The position numbers and the translations under genes are program-made. 43,987 nucleotides of DNA, taken from IMG/VR virus record IMGVR_UViG_3300017767_000032, positions 1 through 43,987 of that record, one strand, 5' to 3'. The first letter of the stretch is position 1; the number at the start of each line of letters is the position of its first letter. The notes under the pieces were generated by a model. It ran no database searches. It was given only the letters and a program-made list of their open reading frames with translations, and was not told where the DNA came from. This document shows positions 20,503-28,791 of this stretch, in pieces. Source of the stretch: a virus.

Positions 20503-22214
20503 ACATTGAAACAGACGGACTCTTGGATGAAGTAACCAAGGTTCACTGTTTAGTTTATTCATGTGATGGAGAGACCACTGTTGTCACTGGTGATGACATA
20601 AGGGACTCACTCTCGTTTCTTAAGGATCAACATCTTATTGGACATAACCTCTTAGGGTTTGACTTCCGTGTCTTAGATAAACTCTATGGGTTTTGTCCTA
20701 CTTCATACACCGACACCTTGATCCTATCGAGACTCACGTTCCCAGACTTGAGAGCAAAAGACTTCGATGCAAGAGCAATGGACTCAAAGATGTATGGGTC
20801 ACATGCACTCAAGGCATGGGGTCATCGACTCTCATTCTTCAAGGGTGACTATGGTGAACAAGAAGGAGCATGGGAACACTTAAGTGATGAGATGATTGAG
20901 TACTGTAAACGTGATGTATCTCTCACTGAGAAACTTCATAGTCACCTGACTAGTCATCACAAACACTATAGTCCTGACTCCTTAGAACTTGAGCATAGCG
21001 TATCCAAGATATGTTATGAGCAGGAGAACTTCGGGTTTCCCTTCGATGTTCCTAAGGCATTAGAACTATACAAAGAACTCACAGATCGCAATGTACAACT
21101 CAACAAAGATTTAGTTGAGGCATTTGGTTCATGGGTTGTGGATGAAGGTGAGAGAAAGAAAGGACTCTATCATAAAATAAAGATCGTAGAGTTCAACCCT
21201 AACTCTCGGCAACATATAGCCAAGAGACTCAAGGATATACACGGATGGAAACCAAAGGAGTTTACTCCTAGTGGTGAACCAAAGATAGATGAGAAGGTAC
21301 TCGGTAAACTTAAGTATCCTGAAGCGGAACTAATGAGTGAGTACCTAATGATCTCCAAACGATTAGGACAACTAGCAGAAGGTAACGAAGCATGGTTGAA
21401 ATTAGAGAAAGATGGGAGATTGCATGGGTCAGTTAACTGTATGGGGTCAGTCACAAGTCGTTGCTCTCATTCGCATCCGAACCTCGCTCAAGTTCCGAGC
21501 ACTAAAGCACCCTTTGGGAAGCAGTGTCGAGAACTTTTTACGACAGATCCAGGATTTTCCCTTCTGGGTATTGATGTCTCTGGGCTTGAACTGCGTTGCT
21601 TGGCTCACTATATGGCTCGTTATGACGATGGTGCATACGGCAAGATCCTACTTGAGGGTGATATTCATACTGCCAATCAAGAAGCTGCTGGACTCGCTAC
21701 AAGAGACCAAGCGAAGACTTATATTTATGGCTTCTTGTATGGCGCAGGAGACCAGAAAATCGGTCAGATCATTGGTAAAGGGGCAACGGAAGGTAAACGA
21801 TTAAAGGAAAAGTTCCTTAAGAAAATACCTGCGTTGAGGAAACTACGTGAGCAAGTCCAAGATAAAGCAAACAAACATGGGTTTGTACGTGGCTTAGATG
21901 GTAGGAGAGTTCCTGTTCGATCCGCACATGCAGCACTCAATACATTACTACAGAGCGCAGGTGCAATTATATGTAAACGATGGGTCGTATTGCTACACGA
22001 TATGTTGGAAGCAGAAGGATACTCTTATGGACATGACTATGCACAGGTGGCATTTGTGCATGATGAAGTACAACTCATGGTAAAGGACGAACATGTCGAT
22101 AGTATCGGACGAATCGCAGTTCACGCAATTGAGCTTTCTGGAGAGTATTACGGATTCAGAATCCCACTCACAGGAGAGTATAGAGGCGGAAGAAACTGGG
22201 CTGACACCCATTGA
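20472..22214 (+). CDS. DNA polymerase, family A (T7 gp5-like)
   Basis: A 580-aa replicative polymerase (T7 gp5: 704 aa). The 3'-5' exonuclease has D11 and E13 (FVDIETDGL), GHNLLGFDFRVL, and YCKRDVSLTEKL. Polymerase motif A has D368 (LGIDVSGLELR), motif B AKTYIYGFLYGAG with K415 and Y419, and motif C FVHDEVQ with D531. Y419 aligns with T7 Tyr526, E. coli Phe762. It is shorter than T7 gp5, and I do not see a clear counterpart of the thioredoxin-binding loop, so processivity may be achieved differently. The end overlaps the nuclease frame at 22093. Confidence 0.96.
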   Translation: MRQPPKQIFVDIETDGLLDEVTKVHCLVYSCDGETTVVTGDDIRDSLSFLKDQHLIGHNLLGFDFRVLDKLYGFCPTSYTDTLILSRLTFPDLRAKDFDARAMDSKMYGSHALKAWGHRLSFFKGDYGEQEGAWEHLSDEMIEYCKRDVSLTEKLHSHLTSHHKHYSPDSLELEHSVSKICYEQENFGFPFDVPKALELYKELTDRNVQLNKDLVEAFGSWVVDEGERKKGLYHKIKIVEFNPNSRQHIAKRLKDIHGWKPKEFTPSGEPKIDEKVLGKLKYPEAELMSEYLMISKRLGQLAEGNEAWLKLEKDGRLHGSVNCMGSVTSRCSHSHPNLAQVPSTKAPFGKQCRELFTTDPGFSLLGIDVSGLELRCLAHYMARYDDGAYGKILLEGDIHTANQEAAGLATRDQAKTYIYGFLYGAGDQKIGQIIGKGATEGKRLKEKFLKKIPALRKLREQVQDKANKHGFVRGLDGRRVPVRSAHAALNTLLQSAGAIICKRWVVLLHDMLEAEGYSYGHDYAQVAFVHDEVQLMVKDEHVDSIGRIAVHAIELSGEYYGFRIPLTGEYRGGRNWADTH

Positions 22215-22599
22215 TCTTCACTCTCATTACTCTGGTGAAGCAGGAGAAAACTTAGTCTCTTATCTATTTCATAGGTGGTCTTACAATGTATGTAAACCAA
22301 TGGTTGCGCAACCCTACGATCTAGTTGTAGAAAGAGATGGTATCTTTAAGAAGATACAAGTGAAGCATTCTTTTACATCTAGGGTTAGGCTTAGAAAGAG
22401 AGATCATAAATCTCCTGATGGTAAGCAATATTATAGAGAAGGAGACTTTGATTATCTTTGTGCTTGTAAGTTTCCACATGTGTATGTTGTGCCTTGGGGT
22501 AAGTTAAAAGCTAAAACACAATTAACTTTCTCAGCATACCCAGAATATTGTTATGACCTCAACGATCCACAAACCTACGAGTACCGACCAACGATATGA
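22093..22599 (+). CDS. PD-(D/E)XK nuclease-like protein
   Basis: A 168-aa frame. From about residue 48 it reads GEAGENLVSYLFHRWSYNV, then PYDLVVERDG and KKIQVKHS. E (GEAGE), D (YDLVV) and Q-x-K (IQVK) fit the PD-(D/E)XK nuclease fold, as in group I intron/HJ-resolvase-like enzymes. The only in-frame ATG is 22093, 122 bases inside the polymerase gene, and adds a Ser/Glu-rich N-terminus that is probably not conserved. A start at a rare codon near 22201 behind GAGGCGGAAG is possible. It joins two other nucleases in the DNA metabolism block. Confidence 0.65.
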   Translation: MSIVSDESQFTQLSFLESITDSESHSQESIEAEETGLTPIDLHSHYSGEAGENLVSYLFHRWSYNVCKPMVAQPYDLVVERDGIFKKIQVKHSFTSRVRLRKRDHKSPDGKQYYREGDFDYLCACKFPHVYVVPWGKLKAKTQLTFSAYPEYCYDLNDPQTYEYRPTI

Positions 22600-23369
22600 C
22601 TACTCAACTCCTCATCGATGCAGACATAGCAATATACAAAGCTACTACTGCAAATGAAGTACCTATTAATTGGGATGGTGACTTATGGTCTCTCCATTGT
22701 GACATGGCGAAAGTCAAGTGTGACATAGATGACTATGTTAATAACATTAAAGAGAAGACTAATGCCACTAAAGTAACGATGTGTATATCACATCAGAATA
22801 ACTTTAGAAAACTCATTAACCCTAAGTATAAACTTAATAGAAAAGCTACGAGGAAACCAGTTTGTTTTGTACCTGCTAAGAAGTACGTGATGGAAACTTA
22901 TGAGTACGAAATCCAACCTTGGTTAGAGGCAGATGATGTCATAGGAATCTTAGCTACATACGATAATGGTAATGAGAAAATAGTAGTTAGTGAAGACAAA
23001 GACTTATTAACAATTCCAGGTAACCATTGGGATATAAAGAACCAAGTGTTATGGGAACAAGATGAGCACACTGCTAACTATCTTTTCTATAAGCAAACAT
23101 TAACTGGTGACACAGTTGATAACTACCAAGGTTGTCCAGGCATTGGCCCAAAAAAAGCAGAAAAAATTTTGGGAGAATGTGAAGACTTTGGTTTTGATCC
23201 TAAGCACGTTTGGAATGCTATTACCTCTACTTATAAGAACGCAGGATTAGATGAAGATGATGCGTTACTTAATGCGAGGATGGCAAGGATACTTAGGCAT
23301 GGTGAATATGTAATGGGTGAACCTATCTATTGGAGTCCAGAGAATGAGCAGTACGATCTTAAATCATGA
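22596..23369 (+). CDS. 5'-3' exonuclease (T7 gp6-like)
   Basis: A 257-aa protein (T7 gp6: 300 aa) of the FEN/5'-nuclease family. It removes RNA primers and degrades host DNA. Visible are LLIDADIAIYKAT at the N-terminus, PWLEADDVIGILA, VVSEDKDLLTIPG, and the helix-hairpin-helix region TGDTVDNYQGCPGIGPKKAEKI. The metal-binding Asp residues are in place. The start overlaps the preceding stop (ATGA). Confidence 0.92.
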   Translation: MTTQLLIDADIAIYKATTANEVPINWDGDLWSLHCDMAKVKCDIDDYVNNIKEKTNATKVTMCISHQNNFRKLINPKYKLNRKATRKPVCFVPAKKYVMETYEYEIQPWLEADDVIGILATYDNGNEKIVVSEDKDLLTIPGNHWDIKNQVLWEQDEHTANYLFYKQTLTGDTVDNYQGCPGIGPKKAEKILGECEDFGFDPKHVWNAITSTYKNAGLDEDDALLNARMARILRHGEYVMGEPIYWSPENEQYDLKS

Positions 23370-23571
23370 TGAGTTTGAAAGACCTAAACATTACACCTCA
23401 GGGTTTGGAATTGAACCACTCGATTACATTATACAGAACGAGTTGGATTTCTTAGAGGGTAACATTATTAAGTATGTATCTCGATACTCACACAAAGGGG
23501 GTATAAGAGACCTCATGAAAGCACAGGTGTACTTGAATAGATTAATCGAAAGAGAAAGTAAAAATGAGTAA
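23344..23571 (+). CDS. DUF3310 protein (T7 gp1.7 nucleotide kinase-like)
   Basis: A 75-aa protein with HYTSGFGIEPLDYIIQNELD, EGNIIKYVSRYSHKGGIRDL and KAQVYLNRLIE. This is the DUF3310 pattern, the domain of T7 gp1.7, reported as a dGMP/dTMP kinase in T7. The ATG at 23344 leaves a 26-base overlap with the exonuclease gene. Proximity to ribonucleotide reductase fits nucleotide supply. T7 gp1.7 is longer, so enzyme activity is uncertain. Confidence 0.8.
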   Translation: MSSTILNHDEFERPKHYTSGFGIEPLDYIIQNELDFLEGNIIKYVSRYSHKGGIRDLMKAQVYLNRLIERESKNE

Positions 23572-25462
23572 CTTACCTACGCAGTACCAAGAATACATTC
23601 ACTTATCACGATACTCCAGATGGGACTATGAACAAAAAAGGAGAGAAACTTGGGAAGAAACAGTGGGAAGGTACTTTGATTTTTTCATCACCCATCTTAG
23701 GAACCATAGTGGTTATGCTATTGATGTTACTACTTTAGAAGAACTAGAGAAAGCAGTACTTAACTTAGAAGTCATGCCTAGTATGCGGTGTTTAATGACT
23801 GCTGGTCCTGCTTTAGAAAAGGAAAACATTGCAGGATATAATTGTTCATATTTACCAATTGATTCTCTTAGGTCTTTTGATGAGTTGTTGTACATACTTA
23901 TGAATGGAACTGGAGTTGGTTATTCAGTTGAAGAGAAGTACACATCTCAGTTACCTATGGTACCTAATGAGTTACATCCTACTGATACTCGCATCGATGT
24001 ACGTGATAGTAAACTAGGGTGGGCTAAAGCATTCCGTGAGTTAATTAGTTTACTCTACGCAGGATTAATTCCTACTTGGGACTTAAGTAAAATCCGTAAG
24101 GCAGGAGCAGTACTTAAAACTTTTGGTGGGAGAGCAAGTGGACCTGATCCCCTTAACAAATTATTTCTTTATACTTGTAAGATATTTGAAAATGCAAAAG
24201 GACGAAAGCTCAGACCAATTGAATGTCATGACATTGTTACAAAAACAGCAGAAGTCGTGGTGGTTGGTGGTGTTCGTAGGTCTGCTCTTATTAGTCTCAG
24301 TGATCTTGGTGATGAGCAAATGCGACAAGCCAAGTCAGGAGCATGGTGGGAAGACTATGCCCATAGAGCACTCGCAAACAACTCCGCAAACTATCACTCC
24401 AAACCTGACACAGGAACCTTCCTTAAAGAATGGGCTTCCCTCTATGAGTCGAAGTCAGGAGAACGTGGGATCTACTCTGCGTTCAATGCAAGAAAACAAG
24501 TCGAGCGATTTGATTATCGAGAACCTAGAGATGACTTCGGGACGAATCCGTGTTCTGAAATCATTCTAAGACCTCGTGAATTTTGTAATCTTTCTGAAGT
24601 AGTTATCCGAGAGGGAGACAAGGAAAAGGATCTCTTAAGGAAAGTTGAGTACGCTACCATCTTAGGTACATGGCAGAGTACATTAACAAACTTTAAGTAT
24701 ATCCCTAAGAAGTGGAAAGAAAACTGTGAGGAAGAGAGGTTACTCGGTGTGTCATTAACAGGGATAATGGATAACAAACTAACGAGTAATCCAGATCCTA
24801 AACTACTTAACAAGATGAGAGACTATGCTAGAGAAGTAAATGAAAAATGGGCCGATACTCTCAAGATTCCAAAGAGTGCTTCAATTAGTTGCATCAAACC
24901 TTCGGGTACAGTTTCACAACTTTGTGATTCTGCTAGTGGCATACACTCTCGTCATAGTGATTACTACATACGCACTGTACGAGGGGATAACAAAGACCCT
25001 ATTACGCAGATGATGAAAGACCAAGGGGTACCTAACGAACCCGATGTGATGAAAGCAGACATGACTACTGTGTTCTCATTCCCTATTAAATCTCCAGAGA
25101 ATAGTATTAAGAGAGATGATATGAGTGCATTGGAGCAGTTAGAAATGTGGAAGGTTTATCAAGAACATTGGTGTGAACATAAACCCTCGGTAACTATTTC
25201 AGTTAAAGAGGACGAGTGGACTTCAGTAGGAGCATGGGTTTATGACAACTTTGACTCCGTTAGTGGTATATCTTTCTTACCACATTCGGATCATGTTTAT
25301 AAACAAGCACCTTACCAAGAGTGTACTAAAGAAGAACACGATGCCTTATTGGAAAAGATGCCACAGTTAGAGTGGGCTAACTTATCTTCTTATGAGCAAG
25401 AAGATTACACAACTTCATCACAAGAACTCGCATGTAGTGGTAATTCTTGTGAAATCATCTAA
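23564..25462 (+). CDS. nrdJ: Adenosylcobalamin-dependent (class II) ribonucleotide reductase
   Basis: A 632-aa monomeric class II enzyme that makes deoxynucleotides with coenzyme B12. The key site is NPCSEI with C330 and E332, followed by C341 (EFCNLSEVV). The 11-residue spacing equals C408/C419 of the Lactobacillus leichmannii enzyme. Other motifs: NGTGVGYSVE, GGVRRSALISL, SCIKPSGTVSQLCDSASGIH. The C-terminus ends CSGNSCEII, a likely redox-active cysteine pair. The start overlaps the preceding gene (ATGAGTAA). Class II reductases are typical for marine phages of this group. Confidence 0.93.
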   Translation: MSNLPTQYQEYIHLSRYSRWDYEQKRRETWEETVGRYFDFFITHLRNHSGYAIDVTTLEELEKAVLNLEVMPSMRCLMTAGPALEKENIAGYNCSYLPIDSLRSFDELLYILMNGTGVGYSVEEKYTSQLPMVPNELHPTDTRIDVRDSKLGWAKAFRELISLLYAGLIPTWDLSKIRKAGAVLKTFGGRASGPDPLNKLFLYTCKIFENAKGRKLRPIECHDIVTKTAEVVVVGGVRRSALISLSDLGDEQMRQAKSGAWWEDYAHRALANNSANYHSKPDTGTFLKEWASLYESKSGERGIYSAFNARKQVERFDYREPRDDFGTNPCSEIILRPREFCNLSEVVIREGDKEKDLLRKVEYATILGTWQSTLTNFKYIPKKWKENCEEERLLGVSLTGIMDNKLTSNPDPKLLNKMRDYAREVNEKWADTLKIPKSASISCIKPSGTVSQLCDSASGIHSRHSDYYIRTVRGDNKDPITQMMKDQGVPNEPDVMKADMTTVFSFPIKSPENSIKRDDMSALEQLEMWKVYQEHWCEHKPSVTISVKEDEWTSVGAWVYDNFDSVSGISFLPHSDHVYKQAPYQECTKEEHDALLEKMPQLEWANLSSYEQEDYTTSSQELACSGNSCEII

Positions 25463-25480
25463 TGGACATAATAGGAAGAA

Positions 25481-25663
25481 ATGCCTTTTACAATCGGTGA
25501 AACAATTTCAAAAGAACTTGTAGACAAGTTAAAAGAAAAGTACCCCAATCAACTACCGAGCACCATAGTAGAGAAAGAACAGTTGGCCTATACCTTAGGT
25601 CAACAATCGGTAGTCAACTATATAGAAGATTTATACGAGAATCATGTGCGGTCCAGCAGCTAG
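25481..25663 (+). CDS. Small protein, function unknown
   Basis: A 60-aa protein, MPFTIGETISKELVDKLKEK onward, helical and charged, with TAGGAAGAA in front of the ATG. It lies at the boundary between nucleotide metabolism and virion genes and overlaps the next gene by 20 bases. No family recognised. Confidence 0.55.
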   Translation: MPFTIGETISKELVDKLKEKYPNQLPSTIVEKEQLAYTLGQQSVVNYIEDLYENHVRSSS

Positions 25664-25853
25664 TCCACCATCTATGCCTACTATTGTAGCACCTCCCCAG
25701 ATGCCTTCACCTACTTTAACTAAAAGAAAAGTGGAGACACCAGTGCTAAGTACAAATGTCAGAGGTGAAGACATGACTCCTAGTGAAAAACTTAAAGGTA
25801 TTAAATCTGGATTCTCACAATTCAGAGTGAAGAGTCCCTTAAAAATAAAATAA
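25644..25853 (+). CDS. Small Pro-rich protein, probably virion-associated
   Basis: A 69-aa protein starting MCGPAASPPSMPTIVAPPQM and ending with basic residues (FRVKSPLKIK). Short proteins of the MCxGxxxPPxMP type are common just upstream of the portal gene in marine podoviruses and cyanophages, from memory. It is not a classical lipoprotein because no hydrophobic signal precedes the cysteine. Function unknown. Confidence 0.55.
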   Translation: MCGPAASPPSMPTIVAPPQMPSPTLTKRKVETPVLSTNVRGEDMTPSEKLKGIKSGFSQFRVKSPLKIK

Positions 25854-25856
25854 ATT

Positions 25857-26231
25857 ATGTTTAGTGACGTATCCGTACACCCTATTGATTCACATGAGGT
25901 GTATAAAGAGGTTATGGAAGCAGCGATTGCGGATGGTCATGGGCCATATATGCCCACACATTATGTTATGAAAAACGGAATAGTAATAGGTGCATTTAGT
26001 ACTCAGAGTCCAACAGTTCATTGGTGGATGAGTGAGAAACACGCATCGAGAAAAGATTCATTATTAGCATTTCAATCGTTAGACACCCTAATGACTAATT
26101 TAAATTGTTCGGAGTACTTAATACCCTGCGAACCTGAATCTCCTTACTATGAATTAATGAACAAAAGATTACCTGATGCCCACGAAGGAACTACTGGTGG
26201 ACATTGGAAACTATTTAGAAGGAAATTATAA
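25857..26231 (+). CDS. Unknown protein, possible GNAT-like T7 gp13 analogue
   Basis: A 124-aa protein. Alternating strand/helix pattern: PIDSHEVYKEVMEAAIADGH, VIGAFSTQSPTVHWWMSEKH, and a terminal GGHWKLFRRKL. Size and placement beside the portal recall the GNAT-fold internal virion protein gp13 of T7, but no acetyl-CoA loop is visible and I would not name it. It is two bases upstream of the next gene. Confidence 0.5.
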   Translation: MFSDVSVHPIDSHEVYKEVMEAAIADGHGPYMPTHYVMKNGIVIGAFSTQSPTVHWWMSEKHASRKDSLLAFQSLDTLMTNLNCSEYLIPCEPESPYYELMNKRLPDAHEGTTGGHWKLFRRKL

Positions 26232-26232
26232 T

Positions 26233-26745
26233 ATGGGTGGAGCAGCGCGAGGAGCAGGACATCAAGTTGATGAGTTTACTAGAGCTGTTAATACAGGCAG
26301 TGGAGGTAGGACAGGTCAGACGGACCTAAAATCACAAGGTAAAAATATAGATACACATAATCAAAGAGAGTTAGGTAAAGTTCAATCTGGTGAAACTAGA
26401 CCAAATGAAAATAACGCTTTAGCAATGTTTTCAAAGGGAGTTACCCATGCAATTGATGAAACTAGTAACTTTTTAGCGGGAGATCCGAGAGGTTACAACC
26501 GAGAACAACAGCGAAAAAGAGATGCAAAAGCCCAAGCAGAAGCTATGGCTAATAGAACTACTGGTGCTTTCGCTCAAGATAATAATAAAAAGAAAAAGAA
26601 AAAAGGTTTACTCGCTATGAATACACCATCAGCTAAAGCATCTAGGTTTAGGAGTGGTAAGCGTAGATTTCGTGTGAAACCTGGAAGTGGAACAGGAGTT
26701 AATGTTGGTGGATCTTCTGGAAGTGCATCTGTAGGAACAAGTTAA
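26233..26745 (+). CDS. Gly/Ser/Lys-rich protein, probably virion-associated
   Basis: A 170-aa hydrophilic protein. I start at the ATG at 26233 (MGGAARGAGHQVDEFTRAV), just after the preceding stop; a longer frame from 26176 overlaps that gene. It has a six-lysine run (NNKKKKKKGLLAMN, about residues 119-130) and a Gly/Ser/Val-rich C-terminus. Low complexity suggests a flexible protein. The place directly before the portal gene suggests a head component; not recognised. Confidence 0.55.
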   Translation: MGGAARGAGHQVDEFTRAVNTGSGGRTGQTDLKSQGKNIDTHNQRELGKVQSGETRPNENNALAMFSKGVTHAIDETSNFLAGDPRGYNREQQRKRDAKAQAEAMANRTTGAFAQDNNKKKKKKGLLAMNTPSAKASRFRSGKRRFRVKPGSGTGVNVGGSSGSASVGTS

Positions 26746-26754
26746 TAAACAAAT

Positions 26755-28353
26755 ATGGTAGATAAAATAGAAGTTAGCGATGACCAGAGTTACCCTACTG
26801 GTACAATAAAAGGTAGGTACACTACTTGTTACGCAGAGAGACAACCATTCTTAGAACGTGCTAGGGAAGCAGCAGAGATTACTATTCCGTCACTTCTACC
26901 TCGTGAGGGTCACACTGGTGCTAACTTCTTTTCTCAACCTTTTCAGAGTGTAGGTGCTAGAGGAGTAAACAACCTAGCATCAAAGTTACTCTTAGCACTC
27001 TTACCTCCTAACTCACCCTTTTTCAGGTTAACAATAGATGACTTTGATTTACAAAACCTAGTAGGTCCAAACCAGAGAGGTGCAGTAGAAGAAGGTTTAG
27101 CACGTATTGAACGCTCTGCGATGCAAGAGATCGAAGCGAGGGCAATACGAGTGCCTGTCTTTGAAGCATTGAAACACCTAATAGTCACAGGGAATGCTCT
27201 CGTGTACATGCCTAAAGAAGGTGGTATGCGTGTGTTTCGCTTGGATCGTTATGTGGTCAAGCGTGATGCAATGGGGAATGTTCAAGAGATCATTACTGTA
27301 GAATCTCTTAGTCCTTTAATGTTACCTGAGGAGGTAAGATCACAAATCACTACACCCAATTCCGATTACGGACAAAAGAATTACGATCTTTACACTTGTG
27401 TCAAGAAGACAGAATCAGGATGGGAAGTAAGACAAGAGGTCGAAGGACAAGAAATCGAAAGTTCATACGGAACTTACAAGGAAGACAAGAATCCATTCAT
27501 ACCATTGAGATTCACGAGGATTGATTCAGAGGACTATGGACGAGGATTTGTAGAAGAGTATATCGGTGACCTCAAAAGTTTAGAAGCCTTAACTCGTTCT
27601 ATTGTAGAGGGATCGGCTGCTGCTGCGAAGGTACTCTTCATGGTGAGACCTAATGGTACCACTAAACTTAGGTCACTCGCAGAGTCACCCAATGGTGCCA
27701 TTGTACAAGGGTCAGGCGAGGATGTCTCAGTATTACAAGTAAATAAGTTTAATGATTTTAGGGTAGCACAAGAGGTAGCGAGGCAGATACAAGAACGGAT
27801 CTCGTTTGCCTTCTTACTCAACTCCGCAGTACAGAGACAAGCGGAGAGAGTAACCGCAGAGGAAATTAGATTCGCTGCCCAGGAATTAGAGATGGCATTA
27901 GGCGGTGTCTATTCCGTGTTATCACAGGAGTTCCAGGTACCCTTGGTTACTCTCCTATTAAGTAGATTAGAAGAACAAAAGAAGATGCCTAAGTTTCCTA
28001 AGGACTCACTCAAACCTGAAATTGTTACAGGTATTGAGGCATTAGGTAGAGGACAAGACTTAAACAAGTTAGGTACTTTCCTTCAATACCTCCAACCCTT
28101 AGGACCACAGGTCTTAACCCAGGAGTTAAATGTACCTGATTATCTTGATCGTCTTGGTGCATCTCTTGGCATTGATACTGACGGACTCATTAAGTCACAG
28201 GAACAAAAGCAACAAGAGATGATGCAAGCACAGCAAGCACAACAACAACAAGCACAATCACAAGTGATGGGTAAGGTAGTCGAAGGTGCCGTTAAGAACC
28301 CTGAAGTGGTGAAACAAGTAGCCGATGGTATTAAACAACAAGGACAACAGTAA
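26755..28353 (+). CDS. Portal (head-tail connector) protein, T7 gp8-like
   Basis: A 532-aa protein (T7 gp8: 536 aa) that forms the dodecameric channel at the capsid vertex. Typical family phrases: PFQSVGARGVNNLASKLLLA, ALLPPNSPFFRL, FIPLRFTRIDSEDYGRGFVE, and AERVTAEEIRFAAQELE. The C-terminal tail is Gln-rich (QQEMMQAQQAQQQQAQSQ), a low-complexity segment. It overlaps the next gene by one base. Confidence 0.95.
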   Translation: MVDKIEVSDDQSYPTGTIKGRYTTCYAERQPFLERAREAAEITIPSLLPREGHTGANFFSQPFQSVGARGVNNLASKLLLALLPPNSPFFRLTIDDFDLQNLVGPNQRGAVEEGLARIERSAMQEIEARAIRVPVFEALKHLIVTGNALVYMPKEGGMRVFRLDRYVVKRDAMGNVQEIITVESLSPLMLPEEVRSQITTPNSDYGQKNYDLYTCVKKTESGWEVRQEVEGQEIESSYGTYKEDKNPFIPLRFTRIDSEDYGRGFVEEYIGDLKSLEALTRSIVEGSAAAAKVLFMVRPNGTTKLRSLAESPNGAIVQGSGEDVSVLQVNKFNDFRVAQEVARQIQERISFAFLLNSAVQRQAERVTAEEIRFAAQELEMALGGVYSVLSQEFQVPLVTLLLSRLEEQKKMPKFPKDSLKPEIVTGIEALGRGQDLNKLGTFLQYLQPLGPQVLTQELNVPDYLDRLGASLGIDTDGLIKSQEQKQQEMMQAQQAQQQQAQSQVMGKVVEGAVKNPEVVKQVADGIKQQGQQ

Positions 28354-28703
28354 TGAAAAGACTTAGAGAAACTGATACTAGTGACTCTCTTTTGAATAAG
28401 TTCAAAGAGCACATGTCTCTAAAAAATGTTAACAAACGTGTACAAGGAGCATCTAAAACTCCTTCAAGAGAACAAATTAAATTAGCTGATTTTAAAAGTG
28501 CTTTTGCTAAAGCAAAGAAAGCAGGTAAAAAAACTTTTGAGTTTAAAGGTAAAAAGTTTACTACTAAAACTGAAGATGAAGCAGTGAGTGCCTTTCAAAA
28601 ATTAATTGCTAGACATGGATCATCACCAGAACAGGTAGAAAAATCAGCTAGAGAAATCCGTGTATCACATGGAATTCCACATCCTAAAAAGAAGAAAAAG
28701 TAA
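28353..28703 (+). CDS. Basic protein with AFAKAKKAGKKTFEFKGK motif
   Basis: A 116-aa basic protein between portal and scaffold. Residues about 48-68 (KSAFAKAKKAGKKTFEFKGK) carry a motif I know from several marine phage structural proteins (AFxxARxAGxxxFxWxGKxY). The C-terminus ends in five lysines after a HGIPHPK phrase. Presumably virion-associated; the exact role is unknown. Confidence 0.6.
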   Translation: MKRLRETDTSDSLLNKFKEHMSLKNVNKRVQGASKTPSREQIKLADFKSAFAKAKKAGKKTFEFKGKKFTTKTEDEAVSAFQKLIARHGSSPEQVEKSAREIRVSHGIPHPKKKKK

Positions 28704-28704
28704 A

Positions 28705-28782
28705 GTGGACTTAACAGAGAGAACACTTCGATTACTTCCAATTAAGGAAGAAGAAAAACAAGAAAAACCCGAAGAAGAGTAA
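28705..28782 (+). CDS. Possible 25-residue acidic peptide
   Basis: A short frame with a GTG start, MDLTERTLRLLPIKEEEKQE and an acidic end, filling most of the gap before the scaffold gene. No ribosome binding site is visible. It could be a real mini-gene or a chance frame; I list it because the gap is otherwise unexplained. Confidence 0.2.
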   Translation: MDLTERTLRLLPIKEEEKQEKPEEE

Positions 28783-28791
28783 AGAATTAAT

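Noticed and set aside
22093-22214. Frameshift error splitting polymerase and nuclease
   Set aside because: The polymerase is complete through motif C and ends with a normal family-type C-terminus (GEYRGGRNWADTH), so a simple sequencing frameshift is not needed.
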